A stretch of DNA of 37,978 bases from Planctomycetota bacterium. Its GTDB lineage: Bacteria; Planctomycetota; Planctomycetia; Pirellulales; Pirellulaceae. Positions 15,560-22,979 of this stretch are shown here, piece after piece. The first letter of the stretch is position 1. The number at the start of each line of letters is the position of its first letter. The notes under the pieces were generated by a model. The model was not told where the DNA came from. It worked only from the letters and a program-made list of their open reading frames with translations, and ran no database searches. The stretch covers positions 1-37,978 of the forward strand of contig JAPLNM010000147.1 in the NCBI GenBank assembly GCA_026692845.1, read 5' to 3'. The translations under genes and the position numbers were made by a program.

Positions 15560-18103
15560 TTAAACTCCAGGGCTAAGCTGGCGTTTTTTCTTTTTCTTCT
15601 CTTGCTTCTTCTTCGCCGCACTCGACTCGGTGGCCGCTTCGGCTGGCTCCATAGGCTTTTTCCCTTCAAGTCCACCCTGGTCTGGTGCTTGCGGCTGCTT
15701 GTCCGTGACCTCCTTAGATGGCTCCTTAGCCTCTTTAGCTTCCTGTGCCTCCTTAGCTTCCTTGGCCTCTTGTGCTCGTTTGGCTCTGGACATCGGATTG
15801 TCCTCCGAACCCCTGCGCTGGGATTTGAACAATTGGAATCGGGTCGGCTCAAGCACAGTTGGGAAGTGATTGTTGTCCCGATTGATGTCTGCGGTTTCGC
15901 GATACGGGTCGAGCTCGAATTTGACGATTAGTTGGGCGGTAATCACCAGCGTGTCGCAAACGGTTGCATCCACGCGCCAGGTCTCGGCTGGAATACGAAT
16001 CTCTTTGGTCGATCCATCCTCAAGCGTCATCAACACAATGATCGGCATGACCAAACCACCGACATTTCGAAACTGAAGTCGGTAAAATCGGTCGGTGTTG
16101 GCCAACAGCTCTTTTTCGTGTTCGGTCATCTGCTCGAGCGATTTTTGGTAAGCGGTTCGCTGCTCGTCGGTCACAGCTCTAGGATCGTACTCGTTGTAGA
16201 AGTCCTTGAGCTCAGGGAACTGATCGGCACGTTTGAGCAACTCCTGATTCCGCTTCTTGGAAAGCGAAGGTAATTGAGCCTCGCGCTTGGTTTTTGCATC
16301 GGCGGCGATTTCGTCGGGCGTGCGGCGATCGACCATGTAAACGTCGATCTTGTCCAACGCAATATCGCAGTGGTCGGTGGTATAAAACCAACCCCGCCAG
16401 AACCAATCAAGATCCCTGGCTGTGGCGTCTTCCATCGTACGGAAGAAATCCGCCGGCATCGGACGCTTGAACTTCCATCGCCGTGCGTATTCTTTGAACG
16501 CAAAGTCAAACAGATCCCGGCCCAAAATCGTTTCCCTCAGGATATTCAGAGCCGTAGCGGGTTTGCTGTATGCATTGGGACCAAACTGCATGATAGATTC
16601 ACTGTTGGTCATGATGGGGACTTGGTTGGTGCTTTGCATATACGGGACGATCAATTCCGGTTCTCCGCGTTGAGACGGGTAATCTTGTTCCCATTCCTGC
16701 TCGGCAAGGTACTGCAAGAACGTATTGAGACCTTCGTCCATCCAGGACCATTGCCGCTCGTCACTGTTGACGATCATTGGGAAATAGTTGTGACCAACCT
16801 CATGGATGATGACCGTAATCAGGTCGTATTTGGTCGCGGATGAATAAGTCCCATCCTCGCGAGGTCTTGGACCGTTGAAACAGATCATTGGGTATTCCAT
16901 GCCCCCGACAGGTCCATTGACACTGATCGCAACCGGGTAGGGGTAATCGAACGTGTAGCGACTGTAGACATTCAACGTGTGGATGATCGCGTGTGTCGAG
17001 TACTTGCTCCAAAGCGGTTCGCCTTCGTTGGGGTAATAGCTCATGGCGATTACCTCGTTGTCGTTGACGCGATGGCCTTGGGCATCCCAAATGAATTTCC
17101 TGCTTGTGGCGAAAGCGAAATCGCGGACGGCTTCGGCGCGGAAAATCCAGGTTTTGGTCTGATCGGTTTTTTCCTTTTCGTTTTCTTTGGCCTCCTCTGG
17201 GGTGACGATCCAAACCGGCTTATCGGCCGTCCGGGCTTCTTCAAGTCGCTTCCTTTGATCGTCGGTGAGCACTTCGTTGGGGTTTTGCAACTCACCCGTC
17301 GCAGCCACGATATGGTCGGCAGGTGCGGTGATCCGAACCAAGTAGTCTCCAAACTCGAGCGTGAATTCACCTTGGCCTAGATACTGTTTGTGTTGCCATC
17401 CGGTCACGTCCGTAAAAGCCGCCAAGCGGGGGAACCATTGGGCGATTTCGTAGATGGCATTGCCATCTTTTTCAAACATCTCGTAACCGGTTCGCCCGCC
17501 GATGTACTTCGAGTTGTTGATCCGATAAGACCACTTGATTTTCATCGAGAATTCCTGGCCGCTTAGGAGAGGCTCGGGTAGATCGATGCGCATCATCGTA
17601 TCGACGGTGAATGTCTCTAGCCGCTTTGCCTGAGCATCTGTGACACTTTCGATGACGCAACGGCCGTCGAAGGATTGGCGTTCGAGGATCGCATCGAGTT
17701 CGGACATCGTGGCTCGGTTGCCGAATCCGATTCGGCCCGACCTCAATCGGTTCGCATCGGAGTCTGAGGCGAAGATGTTCGGATCGAGCTGGATCCAAAG
17801 GTACCGCAGGGCGTGTGGCGACTGGTTTCGATAACGGATTGTTTCAGACCCGTGGATTTGGTTCTGGGACTCATCGAGTCGGACATCGATGGTGTAGTCG
17901 ACTCGCTGTTGCCAATAGTCTGGTCCTGGCTCGCCATTGGCAGCGCGGTAAGAATTCGGGGTTGGGAGGATTTCTTCGAGTTGGCGGAATTTGTCTTCTT
18001 GTCCGTATTTGCGGTTTGGGAAAGGTTGGGCCAGGGTCGTTGGGCTCAAAAGCCACGCAAGGACGATCGAGCAAGCGAATCGGAAAGCTAAGGGGGTATT
18101 CAT
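15560..18103 (-). CDS. M1 family metallopeptidase (aminopeptidase-like), exported
   Basis: The protein has 847 residues. It has an N-terminal signal (FACSIVLAWLLSPTTLAQ), an M1 N-terminal beta domain (DVRLDESQNQIHGSETIRYR), and the gluzincin catalytic domain with GGMEYP in the exopeptidase-motif position (the usual GAMEN form is altered), HEVGHNYFP with His434, Glu435 and His438, and Glu457 in WMDEGLNTF, exactly the HExxH-x18-E spacing. An active zinc peptidase is expected. The family removes N-terminal residues, but the altered GxMEN motif makes the specificity uncertain. The last ~80 residues form a low-complexity Ala/Lys/Glu tail (repeats of AKE) and then a Lys-rich stretch. The tail is unusual for M1 enzymes and may bind the envelope or nucleic acid. 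The gene is followed by the DUF6702 gene. Confidence 0.92.
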   Translation of the reverse strand: MNTPLAFRFACSIVLAWLLSPTTLAQPFPNRKYGQEDKFRQLEEILPTPNSYRAANGEPGPDYWQQRVDYTIDVRLDESQNQIHGSETIRYRNQSPHALRYLWIQLDPNIFASDSDANRLRSGRIGFGNRATMSELDAILERQSFDGRCVIESVTDAQAKRLETFTVDTMMRIDLPEPLLSGQEFSMKIKWSYRINNSKYIGGRTGYEMFEKDGNAIYEIAQWFPRLAAFTDVTGWQHKQYLGQGEFTLEFGDYLVRITAPADHIVAATGELQNPNEVLTDDQRKRLEEARTADKPVWIVTPEEAKENEKEKTDQTKTWIFRAEAVRDFAFATSRKFIWDAQGHRVNDNEVIAMSYYPNEGEPLWSKYSTHAIIHTLNVYSRYTFDYPYPVAISVNGPVGGMEYPMICFNGPRPREDGTYSSATKYDLITVIIHEVGHNYFPMIVNSDERQWSWMDEGLNTFLQYLAEQEWEQDYPSQRGEPELIVPYMQSTNQVPIMTNSESIMQFGPNAYSKPATALNILRETILGRDLFDFAFKEYARRWKFKRPMPADFFRTMEDATARDLDWFWRGWFYTTDHCDIALDKIDVYMVDRRTPDEIAADAKTKREAQLPSLSKKRNQELLKRADQFPELKDFYNEYDPRAVTDEQRTAYQKSLEQMTEHEKELLANTDRFYRLQFRNVGGLVMPIIVLMTLEDGSTKEIRIPAETWRVDATVCDTLVITAQLIVKFELDPYRETADINRDNNHFPTVLEPTRFQLFKSQRRGSEDNPMSRAKRAQEAKEAKEAQEAKEAKEPSKEVTDKQPQAPDQGGLEGKKPMEPAEAATESSAAKKKQEKKKKKRQLSPGV

Positions 18104-18261
18104 GGAGTTGGGGTTTTGGATTGGTGGGGGTTTATAGGGCTTGGGCTCTAGTTTGATCGCTCTGGGTAGGATGTCAAAGAGAACCTAGAAGCTAGATTCG
18201 ACACATCTGGATTTTCAGGCGCTTTGTAGGGGAGTTGAACGGGAAAATTCCATCGTGTTTC

Positions 18262-18289
18262 TTGTCTCTCGGTTTGCAAGGTGCATACT
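18262..18289 (+). promoter_or_regulatory. Possible sigma70-type promoter of the candidate RNA
   Basis: TTGTCT (18262-18267) and CATACT (18284-18289) are 16 bases apart, each matching 4/6 of the consensus. Transcription would begin near 18296, the first base of the long stem of the downstream RNA element. The coincidence of start and stem is the main support. Confidence 0.35.
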
Positions 18290-18295
18290 TCGTTG

Positions 18296-18466
18296 TCGAT
18301 TACGAGGGAGAAAGTAGCGTACCCGCCAGGAGTAGAGCTTGGTGAAAGTGGCTAAACGTCGTCACGCTCAAAGGGTTTTCGAGCACTTTCTCTCCCTTAA
18401 TCGATTTCAAACGTTCTGACTGTCTGATTGGTTTGAACGAACGGACCCCCGCAAGGGGGTTTTTTC
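18296..18466 (+). ncRNA. Candidate structured small RNA, about 170 nt, undescribed
   Basis: No protein-coding frame is credible here. The element begins with a 20-nt arm (18296-18315) that pairs with 18385-18404 along 18 of 20 positions (one a wobble pair). Inside, AGCGT (18316-18320) pairs with ACGCT (18364-18368), and CCAGG/CTTGG form a small hairpin (18327-18331 with 18339-18343). A second 7-bp stem joins TTCAAAC (18406-18412) to GTTTGAA (18431-18437). A Rho-independent terminator closes the unit. No plus-strand gene lies downstream, so this is not a leader of a gene. It does not match motifs I know for tmRNA, RNase P RNA or SRP RNA; 6S RNA cannot be excluded. Confidence 0.55.
18445..18466 (+). 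terminator. Rho-independent terminator
   Basis: ACCCCC (18445-18450), loop GCAA, GGGGGT (18455-18460) and a run of T through 18465. The T-run fixes the plus-strand direction. No plus-strand gene precedes it within 4 kb, so it must serve an RNA starting in the gap. Flanking bases (18437-18445 and 18466-18474) can extend the stem with one mismatch. Confidence 0.8.
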
Positions 18467-18509
18467 GTTGGTTCATCGCCGGGTTTCCCTTGGACTAGCT
18501 CCCCTGCAA

Positions 18510-19016
18510 CTAGCTCGTCGGGGGACTTGTTCCGTGATCTTGGATTCGACCGATCTGTTCAAGCGTATAGAGCTTGCCTTTGTTGCAGCCTGGACATGAT
18601 TTGGCTGCCTGCCCCCACTTGCTTGGGCTTTCCAAATTGGACTGCCAGAAGGGCCAAGTCCGGCATTGCTTGGGCCGGACTTCATAGACGCTGCAACCGC
18701 GTGTTTTCGGGTCGAGGAAAATGCAGTCACCATCGGAGTATTCGACCAAACTTCTGCGAGCTCCGACGTCTCGAACGAATTTTCGTTCGAATTGGTCTAG
18801 ATCGTCTTGCATGCCGATCTTTTGAGCGATCGATTCGATTTCCTCTTGGTCGACCCAAACAAATCCTGTTTGGGGCCCTGAGCAGCAATTGCCACATCCG
18901 GTGCACTCGAAGGCCAAGCCGGCTCGATACCACGGAAGCGATGGACGATCTTCCGAATCCTGACTGCTTGAGTCATAGGAATCGGAATTTTCAGAGGAAG
19001 GATCGTGTTTGGGCAT
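18510..19016 (-). CDS. YkgJ family cysteine-cluster protein
   Basis: This is a 168-residue soluble protein. After a Ser/Asp-rich N-terminal 30 residues comes the family signature ECTGCGNCCSG with Cys38, Cys41, Cys44 and Cys45 (CxxCxxCC). Further conserved Cys follow in the order expected: CIFLDPKTRGCSVYEVRP, QCRTWPFW and SCPGC. Members of the family (PF03692 type) are thought to bind zinc or an iron-sulfur cluster; their reactions are mostly unknown. The Pro-x-x-Cys-Arg-x-(Y/W)-P-F-(W) motif is well kept. The gene starts 7 bases after the Ppx/GppA gene, so the two are almost certainly cotranscribed. Confidence 0.9.
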   Translation of the reverse strand: MPKHDPSSENSDSYDSSSQDSEDRPSLPWYRAGLAFECTGCGNCCSGPQTGFVWVDQEEIESIAQKIGMQDDLDQFERKFVRDVGARRSLVEYSDGDCIFLDPKTRGCSVYEVRPKQCRTWPFWQSNLESPSKWGQAAKSCPGCNKGKLYTLEQIGRIQDHGTSPPTS

Positions 19017-19023
19017 CTTGAGC

Positions 19024-20607
19024 TTACTCTTGTTCGCTGCGAAGCATCACACTGAGCCCGAAGACTTCTTCAAACAGATCGCCGCTTTGCCGGATCGTCA
19101 GTTGTTCGAGCGAAACGTCTTCGCTTCCACGCGTGACAATGACCAGGCGGTTGTCTTCTTTGATGCAACGGATGGTCCCGATCCGTTGAGAGCGTGACTC
19201 ATTCAGGGCGATGGCAAGTCTCAGGAGGGCTGCAAGTTTTGCCACAGCGATCCGGTCATTGCGATCGAGGGTCGAATAGCCTTCGTGCTGGGGTTGTGGC
19301 GAGGAGCGTCGCTGGTATCGGACAACGAGCGACAGAAGGAGTTGGTCTCGATCCGATAGCCCGAAGAGTTCGCTGTGCTGGATGATGTACATGGCGTGTT
19401 TGTGATGCGATCGACTGCTGATGAAGCTTCCGATTTCATGCAGTATCGCAGCGAGGTACAAAATCAGCTCCATGCGTTGATCGAGCTGGTGCTCTTGCAT
19501 CAGGTCGGAAAATAACTTGCGACACAGCGTCGCTACGTGCCGTGCATGGGACTCGTCAAACGCGAAACGTCGACCAAGATTGATTGCGGATCGGATGATC
19601 TGGTTTCGCAGTTCGACCGTCCAAGCATCGCGGACGGTGAGTTCTGTCAGCAGGCCATCTCGCAGATTGGTGTCGGCGACAAACAACTGATCGCACTTGA
19701 ACTCTTTGGCAAGCAGTGCATAGCTCATCAGTGCCGGCCAAAGCGTCTCGGTATCGGCAAAGCTCATCGAGTAGCGGCTGATGAGTTCGTCTTCGTGAAG
19801 GTTTCCAATGTGACGAGCGAAGCTTAGCAGCGCATCGGCCGATACGCGTTGAAGTTCGCCATCGGCGAGGACCGAATCGATGTTTTTGACCGCCATCCGC
19901 ACATCGCCACCGATGGCGACCATTTGGATTTGGCTTGTCTCATCGACATTATCGAAGATCTGGTGCACGATGCGCCGGATTTGCGTCTCGAGGATCGCAC
20001 GTTGCTTGGCATGCGAGGTCTTGAACCGATCGACTTGCTCGAGCATTCGCAGCGAGCCGAGTCGGTAGGTGTTGGAGAACTGGATATTCCCTCCGCTGAC
20101 GACGAGTATCTCGGTACTGCCGCTGCCGACCTCGACTACGATTGTCTTGACGGTTGCGAGGACGGGGTTGAGTTGCAGCAGAGGTTGGATTCCCATGTAG
20201 GTGATCCGGTTGACCTCGGCTTCATCGAGAATTTTGATCTCGAGCCCCGTGGCGATATAGATTCGGTCGATGAAGGCCAAGCGGTTGCTCGCTTCGCGAA
20301 CGGCGCTCGTAGCCACCACGCGGATATGCTCTGGACGGGTGATCCCAAACTCTTGCATCAAACGTCGATAGCTTTTGAGGACCCGGACGCACTCTTCGAT
20401 GCTTTCACGGGAGATTTGCTGAGTGGTGAAGGTATCCTTGCCCAGCGAGACTGCCCGCGAGACTTCTTCGAGCGATCGAACGTGGCTTTGCCCCTCGATT
20501 TCGGCGATCGCCATGCGGATGCTCGTCGAGCCGATATCGACGACGGCCACCACGCGCGCGGCGGTTGGTTGATTTCCACTTGGTCGTTGACTCATCCCCG
20601 CTGGCAT
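19024..20607 (-). CDS. Ppx/GppA family phosphatase with HD-like domain
   Basis: The protein has 527 residues. The N-terminal half shows the actin-like ASKHA fold of the Ppx/GppA family: VVAVVDIGSTSIRMAIAE (phosphate-binding loop 1), VATSAVREASNR, then VVEVGSGSTEILVV (loop 2) and YRLGSLRM. The C-terminal part (about 330-500) is an HD-type helical domain, with LILYLAAILHEIGSFISSR and SHHKHAMYIIQ matching the HD signature and the metal-site region. Family members hydrolyse inorganic polyphosphate and/or pppGpp, so this links to phosphate storage or the stringent response. ATG 20607 is supported by AGGA six bases before it (alternative 20595). The gene follows larC by 75 bases and precedes the YkgJ gene by 7, indicating one operon. 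Confidence 0.92.
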   Translation of the reverse strand: MPAGMSQRPSGNQPTAARVVAVVDIGSTSIRMAIAEIEGQSHVRSLEEVSRAVSLGKDTFTTQQISRESIEECVRVLKSYRRLMQEFGITRPEHIRVVATSAVREASNRLAFIDRIYIATGLEIKILDEAEVNRITYMGIQPLLQLNPVLATVKTIVVEVGSGSTEILVVSGGNIQFSNTYRLGSLRMLEQVDRFKTSHAKQRAILETQIRRIVHQIFDNVDETSQIQMVAIGGDVRMAVKNIDSVLADGELQRVSADALLSFARHIGNLHEDELISRYSMSFADTETLWPALMSYALLAKEFKCDQLFVADTNLRDGLLTELTVRDAWTVELRNQIIRSAINLGRRFAFDESHARHVATLCRKLFSDLMQEHQLDQRMELILYLAAILHEIGSFISSRSHHKHAMYIIQHSELFGLSDRDQLLLSLVVRYQRRSSPQPQHEGYSTLDRNDRIAVAKLAALLRLAIALNESRSQRIGTIRCIKEDNRLVIVTRGSEDVSLEQLTIRQSGDLFEEVFGLSVMLRSEQE

Positions 20608-20682
20608 CGCTTATCCTAGTTACGCTTTTCGATCTTGAATCCGGATTATTCGATCATACTTTTAAGAACTCTTACAGGCCAA

Positions 20683-21879
20683 TTACTTGGGGTTTTCCCC
20701 GCCGGTGTTCTTGATCGAGGATTGGACGCATTGGAGGATATCGCTGAGTTTAAGTCCATTTTCGAGGGCGATTTTCCGGCAGGCTTCGTACTCTGGGGAC
20801 AGAACTTCGGACCCATCGGGATAGCTAGCTGCCTTGCAAGGCACTTTTCCCCAGGGGGTCTGCACTTCGACGGTATGCCGCTGGATAATGCTTCGCTCCT
20901 GAAGGGATTTTCGAATTCCGAGGGTTCCGGTGTGCGCGAACATCACAAGCTCGATGCGTTCGGCCAGTTCGGGATTTGCCAAGACACTCAGCAGCGTTCC
21001 GGGTCGGTTCTTTTTCATCTGAATTGCGGTCGTGTAGACGTCAAGGGCCCCTGCGGCCCAAAGTTGCTCGATCGCAAAACCGATCTGTTCACCGGTGATA
21101 TCGTCGAGGTTGGTCTCGAATCGCACGACGGTATCGGTTTGAACGCACTTGCCTGTGGATCCCTTGGCCTGGCTCCCGAGGAAAATGCGGAGGAGATTCG
21201 GACGGTCTTCTAGTTCCCGAGTTCCGGCCCCAACGCCGATGGTCTCTATCTGAATCGCCGGGAGCGAGCCGTAGCTTCCGACAAGCTCGGCAAGGATTGC
21301 CGCACCGGTTGGGGTCGTCAGCTCAGCTTCGACATCGCAAGGAGCGATCGGGATCCCCTGGAGCAATTCGGCCGTTGCGGGTGCAGGAACTCCCACCCGT
21401 CCATGCGCGATCCGTACAAATCCGGTACCGGTTGGAACGGCCGAAGCGACCGCGCGGTGGATTCCAAGCTGGTCCCAAGCGACCGCACAGCCGACGATGT
21501 CGACGATCGAGTCGATGGCTCCTACCTCGTGGAAATGGACTTGGTCGATCGATATGCCATGGACCCTAGCCTCGGCCTTGGCAAGCCGTTCGAAGATACG
21601 GTTTGCGGTCCGTCGCGCCGAAGGGCTGATGCGAGCTTGTGCGATGCACTGGAGGATCTGATCCAAGTCGCGGTGCGTTGGGTCCTCGGGTGCAGAAATC
21701 TGAAGCTTCATCGCTCGGAAACCCCGTTTGCGAACCGGATGGATCGAGAGTGCCGCAGCCAACCCCATCGAGTCGATAGCGGCTTGGATTTCCTTGAGGT
21801 TTGCACCGCAATCGATAAGAGCCGCCAAGGTCATATCGCCGCTGATACCGCTGGAGCAATCCAAATAAGCGACCCGCAT
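20683..21879 (-). CDS. larC: Nickel-pincer cofactor biosynthesis protein LarC
   Basis: This is a 398-residue protein from ATG 21879 (MRVAYLDCSSGISGDM), the normal LarC start; an upstream ATG at 21963 adds 28 residues that do not fit. The family blocks appear in order: FDCSSGISGDM-like start, VHFHEVGAIDSIVDIVG, AVPTGTGFVRIAHGRVGVPA, ELTTPTGAAILAEL and RPNLLRIFLG. LarC is the CTP-dependent nickel insertase that finishes the pyridinium-3,5-bisthiocarboxylic acid mononucleotide cofactor of lactate racemase and related LarA-type enzymes. In Lactobacillus plantarum larC is split by a programmed frameshift; here it is one frame. No larA, larB or larE is in the window. It is the first gene of a minus-strand run with Ppx/GppA and YkgJ. 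Confidence 0.93.
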   Translation of the reverse strand: MRVAYLDCSSGISGDMTLAALIDCGANLKEIQAAIDSMGLAAALSIHPVRKRGFRAMKLQISAPEDPTHRDLDQILQCIAQARISPSARRTANRIFERLAKAEARVHGISIDQVHFHEVGAIDSIVDIVGCAVAWDQLGIHRAVASAVPTGTGFVRIAHGRVGVPAPATAELLQGIPIAPCDVEAELTTPTGAAILAELVGSYGSLPAIQIETIGVGAGTRELEDRPNLLRIFLGSQAKGSTGKCVQTDTVVRFETNLDDITGEQIGFAIEQLWAAGALDVYTTAIQMKKNRPGTLLSVLANPELAERIELVMFAHTGTLGIRKSLQERSIIQRHTVEVQTPWGKVPCKAASYPDGSEVLSPEYEACRKIALENGLKLSDILQCVQSSIKNTGGENPK

Positions 21880-21968
21880 GTCCGAAGTTCGTTTCTGGCT
21901 AGAGATAATCCTCGATCGACCGTGGAGGGATTCATCCTGGTGGGAAACCCTTGGGGTGTCCATGATAC

Positions 21969-22006
21969 CTCAACGCGAAACCCTCAACGCGAAACCCTCA
22001 GCGCGA
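21969..22006. repeat. Short tandem repeat, 14-bp unit
   Basis: CTCAACGCGAAACC occurs twice back to back (21969-21982, 21983-21996) and begins again at 21997. It lies between divergent larC and exbD-like genes, just upstream of a possible promoter, and is not a multiple of three. Confidence 0.7.
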
Positions 22007-22017
22007 CGCGTGTGGTT

Positions 22018-22026
22018 TGCTACAAT
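22018..22026 (+). promoter_or_regulatory. Extended -10 promoter for the ExbD pair
   Basis: TGCTACAAT is a TGn extended -10 with TACAAT (5/6 of consensus), about 70 bases before ATG 22095. No -35 box is obvious, which is usual for extended -10 promoters. Confidence 0.4.
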
Positions 22027-22094
22027 TGATGGGTCAAATGGCGCGACGTTTCCATTTTGCGCACCGTTTTCATTCTGGCTGATGGATCCATTGA

Positions 22095-22517
22095 ATGCGA
22101 GTCCCCAACTATCCCGGAAGCCGCGGCGTGTCGATCAATTTGACGCCCATGATCGACGTGACGTTTCTTCTGATTATTTTCTTTTTGGTCAGCAGTCACT
22201 TGGCCAAACAAGAGAATTTTCTCCCCTTGGAACTTCCCGTCGCCTCGACGGGCGTTTCGGATTTCTCGGATCGAATGACTCTGACGATCCAAATTCCCTC
22301 GGATGGCTCGTACTTGGTCAACAACGCAAGGTCGGACTTGGAACAGATACAAGGATTCATCCTTCAAAAAATGGAATCCAACGGAAAAAATCCGATTCGG
22401 ATCCGGATTCGAACCGACAAATCGGCTGCTTATGCACCGATCGCTCGGTTGCTCAAGATTTGCGCGTTGACCGGAAATTCGGACATCGTCTTTGCGGTGT
22501 ACGAGGAGGGTCGATGA
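22095..22517 (+). CDS. ExbD/TolR family biopolymer transport protein, first copy
   Basis: This is a 140-residue protein with the classical ExbD layout: short cytoplasmic N-terminus, one transmembrane helix containing NLTPMIDVTFLLIIFFLVS (with the essential Asp at residue 21, which carries protons), and a periplasmic mixed alpha/beta domain ending VFAVYEE. ExbD works with ExbB/TolQ/MotA-type channels to convert proton motive force into mechanical work across the envelope. The stop overlaps the start of the second exbD-like gene by four bases (ATGA), so the two are translationally coupled. No ExbB-type partner was found in the window. Confidence 0.92.
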   Translation: MRVPNYPGSRGVSINLTPMIDVTFLLIIFFLVSSHLAKQENFLPLELPVASTGVSDFSDRMTLTIQIPSDGSYLVNNARSDLEQIQGFILQKMESNGKNPIRIRIRTDKSAAYAPIARLLKICALTGNSDIVFAVYEEGR

Positions 22518-22966
22518 AAACCAACTACACGAACCCTCGCGGCCGCACATCGCTCGATAGCATGATGACACCCATGATCGATGTGGTGTTTCTGCTCTTG
22601 GTTTTTTTCTTGACCACCGCTTCGTTTCAGCGACTCGAGAAACTCCTTCCAAGCTCTGTTTCTGCCACGTCCGATTCGACCCTCGGAGAGTCCCAGGACA
22701 CCCCTGCGGTGCCACCCCAGGAAGACATTCACGATTGCGTGATCAAGATCGTTCGCCAAGGAAATCAGATCGAATACCAGTGGAACGGGGTTCGGGTCGA
22801 CTCGCTCGAAGAGATCCAGCAAAGGCTCTTGGGGATCCTCAAGGTCCGTGCGGACGTTCCGATTATCGTCGATCCCGACGACAGCATTCTTGCAGGCGAC
22901 GCGTTGCAGGTTTACGATCTGGCCAAACGTGCCGGCGCCAGTTCGCTTTATATGGTCGCACGCTGA
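22514..22966 (+). CDS. ExbD/TolR family biopolymer transport protein, second copy
   Basis: This is a 150-residue protein. It has the same layout as its neighbour: MMTPMIDVVFLLLVFFLTTA transmembrane helix with Asp21, then a longer linker rich in Ser/Thr/Pro, and a periplasmic domain (VPIIVDPDDSILAGDALQVY, then ASSLYMV). ATG 22514 overlaps the stop of the first copy and is preceded by a strong GAGGAGGG ribosome site. The frame is open far upstream, but that part is not coding. The two copies differ much in sequence, so they probably form hetero-oligomers rather than being a recent duplication. It ends 13 bases from the convergent thioredoxin-domain gene. Confidence 0.92.
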   Translation: MKTNYTNPRGRTSLDSMMTPMIDVVFLLLVFFLTTASFQRLEKLLPSSVSATSDSTLGESQDTPAVPPQEDIHDCVIKIVRQGNQIEYQWNGVRVDSLEEIQQRLLGILKVRADVPIIVDPDDSILAGDALQVYDLAKRAGASSLYMVAR

Positions 22967-22979
22967 ACGCCGAATTTGG

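Noticed and set aside
16274-16843. Long plus-strand frame inside the M1 peptidase gene
   Set aside because: It is the shadow of a well-supported catalytic domain on the other strand.
21878-22513. N-terminal extension of the second ExbD gene
   Set aside because: The frame is open by chance through the intergenic region and the first ExbD gene; the overlapping ATG with a strong ribosome site at 22514 is clear.
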